A DNA stretch of 64,000 nucleotides from Streptomyces sp. NBC_01460. Its GTDB lineage: Bacteria; Actinomycetota; Actinomycetes; Streptomycetales; Streptomycetaceae. Positions 24,033 to 30,502 of this stretch are shown here, one piece after another (position 1 is the stretch's first letter; each line of letters opens with the position of its first letter). The position numbers and the translations under genes were made by a program. Where the stretch lies: positions 7,502,001 through 7,566,000 of the forward strand of contig NZ_CP109473.1 of the NCBI RefSeq assembly GCF_036227405.1, written 5' to 3'. Under the pieces are notes generated by a model. It was not told the origin of the DNA. It searched no databases and saw nothing but the letters and a program-made list of their open reading frames with translations.

Positions 24033-25244
24033 ATGGCGGAAGAGACGATCGGCATCGTCGGCGCGGGCATCCTCGGCCTGGCGACGGGCCGGGAGATCGC
24101 GCTGCGCCGGCCGGGCACACGGGTCGTGGTGTTCGAGAAGGAGGACCGGGTCGCCGCCCACCAGACCGGACACAACTCGGGTGTGGTGCACGCCGGCATC
24201 TACTACCCGCCCGGCAGCCTGAAGGCCGGGCTGTGCGTGCGGGGCGTGTCCCTGCTGCGGGAGTACTGCCAGGAGAGGCACCTGCCGTACGAGGAGATCG
24301 GCAAGCTGGTCGTCGCCGTGCGCGAGGACGAGCGGGGCCGCATGGACAGCCTCTACGAGCGGGCCAGGAACAACCACGTGCCCGACCTCCGGAGGATCTC
24401 CCAGGACGAGATCAGGGAGATCGAGCCCCACGCCGGCGGTGTCGCGGCGCTGCACTCGCCCCGCACGGCGATCACCGACTATCCGGCGATCGCCCGGCAG
24501 TTCGCCGAGGACGTCGCGTCCTCCGGCGGCGAGGTGAGACTCGGGTCCCCGGTGACCGGCCTCACGGAGGTGCCCGGCGGCATCGAGGTGGCCTCACCCG
24601 GGGAGCGGGTCCGGGTCGACCGGCTGATCCTCTGCGCCGGGCTCCAGTCGGACTCCGTCGCCGCGCTCGCGCACGACACGAAGGAGCCCAGGATCGTCCC
24701 CTTCCGGGGGGAGTACATGCTCCTCAAGCCCGACAGGACCGACCTCGTCCGCGGCCTGATCTACCCCGTGCCGGACCCGCGTTACCCCTTCCTCGGGGTG
24801 CACTTCACGCCCAGGGTCGACGGTTCCGTCGAGGTCGGCCCGAACGCGGTCCTGGCACTCGCGAAGGAGGGCTACAGGCTCTCCGACGTGTCCGTGAGGG
24901 ACCTCGCCCGGCTCGCCGCGTACCCCGGCGTCTGGAAGATGGCCGCGCAGCACTGGCGCACGGGCGTCAAGGAGTACCGCGGAGCCCTGTCCGTCGCCGC
25001 CTTCATGCGGGACGCGGGGGAGTACGTGCCCGGTGTGGGCACCGCGGACGTGGTCCGGGGAGGCGCCGGCGTGCGGGCCCAGGCCCTCGACCCCGACGGC
25101 TCCCTGGTGGACGACTTCCGCATCCACCGGATGGGCCGTGTCACCGCCGTGCGCAACGCCCCCTCACCCGCCGCCACCGCGTCCATGGCGATCGCCGAGC
25201 ACATCTGCGACGCCGTGTTCGCGAGCTCCGGCGGCTCGCTGTGA
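24033..25244 (+). CDS. lhgO: LhgO-like FAD-dependent 2-hydroxyacid oxidase
   Basis: A 403-residue flavoprotein of the L-2-hydroxyglutarate oxidase group. The N-terminal dinucleotide fold is TIGIVGAGILGLATGRE with VVVFEKED closing the ADP site. The next block HQTGHNSGVVHAGIYYPPGS is the family signature at the flavin. VGPNAVLALAKEGY and the C-terminal DDFRIHRMGRVTAVRNAPSPAATAS complete the DAO-type fold. It probably oxidises a 2-hydroxy dicarboxylate to the 2-oxo acid; the exact substrate within this island may differ from L-2-hydroxyglutarate. ATG 24033 is favoured over ATG 24027 because GAAAGGAGG lies 6 bases before it. Confidence 0.85.
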   Translation: MAEETIGIVGAGILGLATGREIALRRPGTRVVVFEKEDRVAAHQTGHNSGVVHAGIYYPPGSLKAGLCVRGVSLLREYCQERHLPYEEIGKLVVAVREDERGRMDSLYERARNNHVPDLRRISQDEIREIEPHAGGVAALHSPRTAITDYPAIARQFAEDVASSGGEVRLGSPVTGLTEVPGGIEVASPGERVRVDRLILCAGLQSDSVAALAHDTKEPRIVPFRGEYMLLKPDRTDLVRGLIYPVPDPRYPFLGVHFTPRVDGSVEVGPNAVLALAKEGYRLSDVSVRDLARLAAYPGVWKMAAQHWRTGVKEYRGALSVAAFMRDAGEYVPGVGTADVVRGGAGVRAQALDPDGSLVDDFRIHRMGRVTAVRNAPSPAATASMAIAEHICDAVFASSGGSL

Positions 25245-25275
25245 CCCCGGACGACCTGCCTGTTCGCGCAACAAC

Positions 25276-25323
25276 TGCTTGCACGCCCAGGTCTGCGCAA
25301 GCACCCCTCACCAGCCCTAACGT
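25276..25323 (+). promoter_or_regulatory. LysR-type operator/promoter before amidohydrolase gene
   Basis: TGCTTGC (25276-25282) and its exact complement GCAAGCA (25297-25303) are separated by 14 bases, putting the arms 21 bases apart, about two helical turns. The right arm overlaps a weak -35 (CTGCGC, 25294-25299) placed 18 bases before a -10-like TAACGT (25318-25323). This is the layout of an LTTR-activated promoter. A second small inverted pair, TGTT/AACA, lies at 25261-25273. Confidence 0.5.
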
Positions 25324-25374
25324 CTGACGCGCACCACCCGGCCCCCGACCCACCCGCAACGAAAGAGGCACACC

Positions 25375-26235
25375 GTGTTCGTCGTCGACACCCAGATACA
25401 CATCTGGAAGGAAGAGACCCCCGACCGCCCCTGGGTCCCCGGAGCCCGCGAGCGGATCCGCCTCAACGGCCACCGCGAGGAGGCCTTCTCCTACGAGGAG
25501 GCCCTCGAGCTGATGGACGAGGCGGGCGTCAACCGCGCTCTCATCCTCCCGCCGTCCTGGGAGGGCAACCGCATCGACTACGCCCTCGAGGCGTGCAAGG
25601 CCCACCCCGACCGCTTCGGCATCATGGCCCGCGTCCCGCAGGACGACGAGATCGAGGGCACGGCCCTGCTGAAGGACTTCGCGCAGAACCCGCACATCAA
25701 GGGCACGCGCCTCACCTTCCACCGTCCGCAGGACCGCAACTGGATGATCGACGGCACGAACGACTGGTACTGGCCGATCGCCGAGGAACTGCGCATCCCC
25801 ACCATGGTCCACGCGCCGATCTGGAAGCGGGAGCTCGGCGAGATCGCCGCCAGGCACCCGAACCTGAAGATCATCATCGACCACATGGGCATCATGGCCC
25901 GCTGCGTCGACGACGCGATCGGCTACTGGGTCTCCGAGACCGCCGACCTCGCGAAGCACCCCAACATCTACGTCAAGGTCTCGGCCCTGCCCGGCTACTC
26001 CACCGAGGCGTTCCCCAACAGGAACATCGAGAAGTACGTCCGCGAGATGGTCGACAAGATGGGCCCGCAGCGCTGCTTCTACGGCACCGACATCACCCGC
26101 CTGCTCGGCCACGGCATCACCTACACCGACACCGTCGAGCAGTTCACCAAGCACTGGGACTTCACTCCCGAGGAGCTCGAGTGGATGCTGGGCCGCGGCA
26201 TCAGCGAGGTACTCGACTGGCCGGTCGAGGGCTGA
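25375..26235 (+). CDS. Amidohydrolase-2 family metal-dependent hydrolase
   Basis: A 286-residue TIM-barrel hydrolase of the amidohydrolase-2 group, related in fold to LigI-type lactonases and decarboxylases. The first metal motif is atypical, DTQIHIW (residues 5-11) in place of DxHxH. Further landmarks are RALILPPSWEGNR, a likely ligand His in PTMVHAPIW, KIIIDHMGIMAR and the conserved Asp in CFYGTDITRLLGHG (about 240). It may hydrolyse a lactone or decarboxylate a ring-derived acid. GTG 25375 follows GAAAGAGG. A long gap with an LTTR-like operator precedes it, so it probably starts a separate transcript with the two following genes (gaps of 12 and 20 bases). Confidence 0.85.
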   Translation: MFVVDTQIHIWKEETPDRPWVPGARERIRLNGHREEAFSYEEALELMDEAGVNRALILPPSWEGNRIDYALEACKAHPDRFGIMARVPQDDEIEGTALLKDFAQNPHIKGTRLTFHRPQDRNWMIDGTNDWYWPIAEELRIPTMVHAPIWKRELGEIAARHPNLKIIIDHMGIMARCVDDAIGYWVSETADLAKHPNIYVKVSALPGYSTEAFPNRNIEKYVREMVDKMGPQRCFYGTDITRLLGHGITYTDTVEQFTKHWDFTPEELEWMLGRGISEVLDWPVEG

Positions 26236-26247
26236 GGGAACACTGAG

Positions 26248-27966
26248 ATGACGGACATCAGGAACACGCCAGGCGCCGACGGCGGTGATGCCGTCGTCTC
26301 CGCCTTCAACGCCGTCGGCGCCGACTACCTCTTCTGCTCGTCGGGGTCCGAATGGGCCCCGGTGTGGGAGTCCCTGGCCCGGCGTCACCGTGACGGTGAC
26401 CAGGCCCCCGCCTACCTCGACCTCACCCACGAGACGGTCGCGGTCGGCATGGCCACCGGCTACGGCCTGGTCACCCGCCGCCCGCAGGGCGTCCTCCTCC
26501 ACGCGGCCCCCGGCCTGCTGCAGGGCTCGATGGCCATCCACGGGGCGCTGCTCGCCGGCGTCCCGATGGTGGTCACCTCCTCGGAGTCCAGCACCTACGG
26601 CGACGGACCCGGGCAGGACCCCGGCGGACAGTGGTACCGCAACCTCTCCGTCGTGGGCGGCCCGCACGGTGTCGCGAGGCCGTTCACCAAGTGGGCCAAC
26701 GAGGCCGCCAGCGTGCACACCCTGCCCACCATGATCACCAGAGCGGCCGAGCTCGCCCTGCGGGCACCGGCCGGACCCGCCTACCTCAACATCCCCCTGG
26801 AGATCCTCCTGGAGGAGTGGGACGGCCGCGAGGCCAAGCCCGTCGTCGAGCCCGGCTCCACGCACAGCTCGCCCGAACAGGTGGACCCCGTCGCCCGGTT
26901 GATCCGCGAGGCGGAGAACCCCGTCATCGTCACCGAGACGGCGGGCCGCGAGGCGGGCGGCTTCGAGGCGCTCGTCGCCTTCGCCGAGGCGTGGGACATC
27001 CCCGTCGTCGAGCCGGACTCGGCGGTGTGCGGCAACTTCCCGCGCGACCACCCGCTGCACGCCGGCAGCGACATCGAGCCGTGGATGGACGAGGCGGACC
27101 TCATCCTCCTGGTCAACTGCCGCGTCCCGTTCTACCCGCCGAGCCGCCGCCCCTCGAAGGCGACGGTCGTCGTGATCGACGAGGTGCCGCAGCGGCCGCA
27201 CATCGTCTACCAGGTGCTGTTCGCCGACCGGTACCTCGAAGGCGGTGTCGCCAACACCCTGGGCCAGCTGACCAGGCGGGCCCGGGACCTCGACGACGCG
27301 TACGGGGCGGCCGTCGCCCTGCGCCGCGCGGCACAGGAGAAGCGGTACGCCGCCGAGCGGAAGGCCGTCGAGGCGGCGGAGGCCGAGGCGGCGCGGGCCG
27401 AGGGCGTCGACCCCGTCCTGGTCGCCGCGACCCTGCGCACCCTGCTCGACGGTGCGGACCCGATCGTCGTCGACGAGACCATCACCCACAGCCGGGTCGT
27501 CAGGCGCCACCTGAGGACCTCCGCCCCCGACGCGTACTTCTACGTCCAGGGCGGGCTCGGACAAGGCATCGCGGTGGCCCTCGGCGCCAAACTCGCCGCT
27601 CAGGACCGCCCGGTGGTCCTCACCGTCGGGGACGGCGCCTTCACCTACAACCCGGTGATCCAGTCCTACGACGCCTCCAAGGCGTACGGACTGCCCGTGC
27701 TGATCGTCGTCTTCAACAATCGTGTCTACAAGTCGATGAATCTCAACCACCGGCGGTTCTACCCCGAGGGCGCGGCCGCCGGGACCGGCGAGTGGCTCGG
27801 TACGGACCTGCACCGGCTGCCCCGGCTCGCGGCGTTCGCCGAGCCGTTCGGGATGCACACCGAGACCGTCGACACGCCCGAAGGCCTCGCCCCCGCTCTG
27901 GAGCGCGCGCTCAAGGCGGTGGCGGACGGCACCACCGCCGTCGTCGACGTCCTCGTCACCCGCTGA
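26248..27966 (+). CDS. ThDP-dependent decarboxylase, benzoylformate-decarboxylase-like
   Basis: A 572-residue thiamin-diphosphate enzyme of the acetolactate synthase/decarboxylase superfamily. The PYR domain carries the essential Glu in DLTHETVAVGMATGYG (about 59) and a His in VLLHAAPGLLQG. That His corresponds to the active-site His of benzoylformate decarboxylase (LHSAAG), as I recall it, and argues for a decarboxylase. The central domain (about 205-335) includes NPVIVTETAGREAGG. The PP domain has the ThDP motif VGDGAFTYNP ... VVFNN (about 454-490). It likely decarboxylates a 2-oxo acid to an aldehyde. It lies 12 bases after the amidohydrolase gene and 20 before the Ldh-type gene. Confidence 0.85.
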   Translation: MTDIRNTPGADGGDAVVSAFNAVGADYLFCSSGSEWAPVWESLARRHRDGDQAPAYLDLTHETVAVGMATGYGLVTRRPQGVLLHAAPGLLQGSMAIHGALLAGVPMVVTSSESSTYGDGPGQDPGGQWYRNLSVVGGPHGVARPFTKWANEAASVHTLPTMITRAAELALRAPAGPAYLNIPLEILLEEWDGREAKPVVEPGSTHSSPEQVDPVARLIREAENPVIVTETAGREAGGFEALVAFAEAWDIPVVEPDSAVCGNFPRDHPLHAGSDIEPWMDEADLILLVNCRVPFYPPSRRPSKATVVVIDEVPQRPHIVYQVLFADRYLEGGVANTLGQLTRRARDLDDAYGAAVALRRAAQEKRYAAERKAVEAAEAEAARAEGVDPVLVAATLRTLLDGADPIVVDETITHSRVVRRHLRTSAPDAYFYVQGGLGQGIAVALGAKLAAQDRPVVLTVGDGAFTYNPVIQSYDASKAYGLPVLIVVFNNRVYKSMNLNHRRFYPEGAAAGTGEWLGTDLHRLPRLAAFAEPFGMHTETVDTPEGLAPALERALKAVADGTTAVVDVLVTR

Positions 27967-27986
27967 ACCAGGAGGTACCCGCCACC

Positions 27987-29069
27987 ATGAACGACACCCC
28001 TGCTCCCACGCCGGGCAAGACGCTCGTCCACACCGAGGACCTGCTGGAATTCGCCGCCTCCCTCCTGGAGAAGGGAGGCCTGAGCGCCGAGCACGCCCGC
28101 ACCACCGCGGACGTCTTCGTATGGGCCGCCCGGCGCGGAGTCGACTCGCACGGCACCGCCCGCGTCCCCGCCTACCTCGACCTGCTCGCCAAGGGGGTCG
28201 CGAACGCCCGGCCCGAGATCACCGTGGAGTCCACGACGCCTGCCGCCGCCGTCCTGGACGCCGACCGTGCGCCGGGACCGGTCGCCCTCACCGCCGCGGC
28301 GGAGGAGGCGGTGAGCCGGGCCAGGACGAACGGCATCGCCACCGTCGGCGTCCGCCGTACCGTCCACACCGGCGCCATCGGCTACTACGTCTCCAAGATC
28401 GCCGAACAGGGACTGATCGGCATCGGGTTCGTCTCCGGCATGCCCAACATGGGCTACACCGGCGTGAAGGGCGCGGCCGTGGCGACGGCCCCGCTCGCCG
28501 TCGCCGTGCCCGGCGGGAGCCGCGCGCCGCTGCTCCTCGACATGGCGACGGCCACCATCGCGCTCGGGAAGATCCGTCAGGCCAGGGCGAGCGGGACCCC
28601 GCTTCCCGAGGGGGCCGCCGCCACCGAGGACGGCACGCCGACGACCGACCCGGAGAAGGCGGTCATGCCGCTGCCGCTGGGCGGCGTCAAGGGGTCCGGG
28701 ATGTCGCTCGCCTTCGAACTGCTCACCGGTGTGCTGGTCGGGGCGCCCGTCTTCTCGTCCTTCCACTCGGACGACCCGCAGGGGCGCAAGCACCGGCAGA
28801 ACGCGCTGCTGATCGCGGTGGACCCCTCGGCGTTCGGCGACGCGGGGGAGTTCGCCGAGGCCGTGGACGCCACCCTGGGCACCCTCAAGGAACTCCCGGT
28901 GGCGGAGGGCGCCTCGGGCGTCTTCTACCCGGGCGAGCGCTCGGCCGCTCTGTCGGCGGAGCGCGGACGCTCGGGTGTGCCGGTGGCGCCGAAGGTGTGG
29001 CGGGACCTCCTGGAGCGGGCCCAGGCCCTCGGCGTCGTACCGCCGGAGCCCGTGGGCGACGCCGGCTGA
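27987..29069 (+). CDS. Ldh/YlbC family NAD(P)-dependent dehydrogenase (malate/L-sulfolactate type)
   Basis: A 360-residue protein of the non-Rossmann Ldh_2 family (malate, ureidoglycolate, sulfolactate and piperideine-carboxylate dehydrogenases). It shows VFVWAARRGVDSHGTARVPAYL (catalytic His in SHG, about 53), VGVRRTVHTGAIGYY (second family His), SGMPNMGYTGVKG, LLLDMATATIALGKI and the nucleotide-loop region LPLGGVKGSGMSLAFELLTGVL. It should interconvert a 2-hydroxy acid and a 2-oxo acid, possibly feeding the ThDP decarboxylase encoded just upstream. AGGAGGTACCCGCC precedes ATG 27987. It ends the island; three strong hairpins follow. Confidence 0.88.
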   Translation: MNDTPAPTPGKTLVHTEDLLEFAASLLEKGGLSAEHARTTADVFVWAARRGVDSHGTARVPAYLDLLAKGVANARPEITVESTTPAAAVLDADRAPGPVALTAAAEEAVSRARTNGIATVGVRRTVHTGAIGYYVSKIAEQGLIGIGFVSGMPNMGYTGVKGAAVATAPLAVAVPGGSRAPLLLDMATATIALGKIRQARASGTPLPEGAAATEDGTPTTDPEKAVMPLPLGGVKGSGMSLAFELLTGVLVGAPVFSSFHSDDPQGRKHRQNALLIAVDPSAFGDAGEFAEAVDATLGTLKELPVAEGASGVFYPGERSAALSAERGRSGVPVAPKVWRDLLERAQALGVVPPEPVGDAG

Positions 29070-29083
29070 CAGCCGGTCGCCGC

Positions 29084-29118
29084 GCGCACGACCCGGCGGT
29101 GCGGACCGGGTCGTGCGC
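29084..29118. terminator. Hairpin 1 of 3 at the end of the catabolic island
   Basis: GCGCACGACCCGG (29084-29096) pairs perfectly with 29106-29118 across a 9-base loop, 14 bases after the Ldh-type gene stop. Confidence 0.65.
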
Positions 29119-29128
29119 CCGGCACGGG

Positions 29129-29172
29129 TACGGAGAGGGGGACACGGCCGCAGCCGTGTCCCCCTCTCCGTA
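29129..29172. terminator. Hairpin 2 of 3, perfect 19-bp stem
   Basis: The arms 29129-29147 and 29154-29172 (TACGGAGAGGGGGACACGG and its complement) are perfectly paired across 6 bases. It probably acts on the rightward catabolic transcript. Confidence 0.65.
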
Positions 29173-29194
29173 TGCCGCTTCGGTCATACGAACG

Positions 29195-29243
29195 AGCCGG
29201 GTGTCCGGCCCACCGCGGGGAGCGGTGGGCCGGACACCCGGCT
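29195..29243. terminator. Hairpin 3 of 3, perfect 22-bp stem
   Basis: Arms 29195-29216 and 29222-29243 match over 22 bases around a 5-base loop (GGGGA). It lies 36 bases beyond the stop of the leftward YncE-like gene, so it probably terminates that gene while the first two serve the opposite strand. Confidence 0.65.
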
Positions 29244-29279
29244 GCGGACGTGTGGGGGAGGGGAGCCGGGCGGCCGGTG

Positions 29280-30335
29280 TCAGCGGGTGACGCGGAAGCT
29301 GTGCACCTGGTCCGCGCCGTCGAGGCCGGCTCCGGACTTGTCGACCACGTAGGCCGTGCCGTCGGCCACCGTGACGTGGTTGGGGTTGGCGCCGGTGGTG
29401 ACGGTCCGGACAATGCTGCCCTTGCGCGGGTCGACGACCGTCGCCGTGGCGGCGGTGCGGTTGACGACCACGATGTTGCCCGTGCGGTCGTCGCCGGCGA
29501 CGGACAGCGCGCCCGCGCCCGTGGCGACGGACTTGGTGACGAGGCCCTTCTTCAGGTCGATCACCGAGAGGTCGCCACCGGTCTGGTTGGCGGTGTACGC
29601 CGTCCTGCCGTTCTTGGACAGCGCGATCGAGATGGGGCCGTCGCCGGCGGGGATGAGCCGCGGGGTCGCGGACTTGGCGCCGACCTCGATGACCTGGTCG
29701 CCGTTGAGGTCCGCGGCGTAGGCGGTGCCGGTGCGCTCGTTCACGACCAGGCCGGTCGGGGAGGACCCGGCGACGGTGACCCGCTTCTTCTCCTTGAGGG
29801 TCTTCGAGTCGAAGGCGACGAGGGTGCCGTCGGCGAACGCGCTCGCCCACACCGTGTCGTGGCGCTCGTCGACGACGATCTCCCGCGCGTGGCCCACGTT
29901 CGGGAGGGTCGCGAGGTGCGCGCCGGTGCGCTGGCTGTAGACGGCGACGGTGTTGTTGCGGGTGTTCGTCGTCCAGACGGTGTTGTGCTCGTCGTCCACG
30001 GCCACGCCGTAGACGGCCTCCAGCGCGCCCGTGGCCGCGTCGGTGACCGGCGGGGTGATGGTCTGCTTCACCTTGAGGGTCTTCGGGTCCACCTTGAGCA
30101 GGCTGGAGGCGAGGACCGGCGGGCGGCCCACGGCGGACGTGGTCCACAGGACGTTGTTCCGCTCGGAGTACGAGGACTGGTACAGGCCCTTCACGAGCGG
30201 CGCGACCGTGACGGTGCCGGCCGCGGCGTGCGCGGAGGCGGTGCCCGCGAGTGCGGCCGTGCTACCGGCGGCCACGACGAGCGCGATGGCGGCGCGGGTG
30301 ACGGTGCGACGGCTTCTGAGGGGGGACGAGGTCAT
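29280..30335 (-). CDS. Secreted YncE/YVTN beta-propeller protein, iron-box regulated
   Basis: A 351-residue exported protein. Residues 1-37 are a Sec or Tat-like signal (RSRRTVTRAAIALVVAAGS ... TASAHA). The rest is a seven-bladed beta-propeller of YVTN repeats, each about 42 residues, such as TVWTTNTRNNTVAVYSQRTGAHLATL, SPTGLVVNERTGTAYAADLNGDQVIEV and GNIVVVNRTAATATVVDPRKGSIV. Propellers of this kind bind DNA, peptides or other proteins; YncE of E. coli is also iron-influenced. There is no anchor. A good iron box (30408-30426) lies 73 bases before the start, so expression should rise on iron starvation with the siderophore genes. Role in iron handling is inferred from regulation only. Confidence 0.85.
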   Translation of the reverse strand: MTSSPLRSRRTVTRAAIALVVAAGSTAALAGTASAHAAAGTVTVAPLVKGLYQSSYSERNNVLWTTSAVGRPPVLASSLLKVDPKTLKVKQTITPPVTDAATGALEAVYGVAVDDEHNTVWTTNTRNNTVAVYSQRTGAHLATLPNVGHAREIVVDERHDTVWASAFADGTLVAFDSKTLKEKKRVTVAGSSPTGLVVNERTGTAYAADLNGDQVIEVGAKSATPRLIPAGDGPISIALSKNGRTAYTANQTGGDLSVIDLKKGLVTKSVATGAGALSVAGDDRTGNIVVVNRTAATATVVDPRKGSIVRTVTTGANPNHVTVADGTAYVVDKSGAGLDGADQVHSFRVTR

Positions 30336-30407
30336 GCGGGGTCAACTCCCTGACAGGGGTACCAGTGGGAACTGCGTGGTTTCGGTGGAAACCGCAGTAG
30401 TTGTAAC

Positions 30408-30426
30408 TTAGCTTAGGCTTACCTAA
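30408..30426 (-). promoter_or_regulatory. Iron box (IdeR/DmdR type) for YncE-like gene
   Basis: TTAGCTTAGGCTTACCTAA matches the iron-box consensus TTAGGTTAGSCTAACCTAA at 17 of 19 positions. It lies 73-91 bases upstream of the YncE-like start and should be bound by an iron-loaded DtxR-family repressor. Confidence 0.88.
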
Positions 30427-30502
30427 GTAACGTGCTTTCAGGTGTGTGATGCGCGCAACAACGTCCCTGTGGGGCCGCTGTGTTCGGACGGACGGACGTC
30501 CG

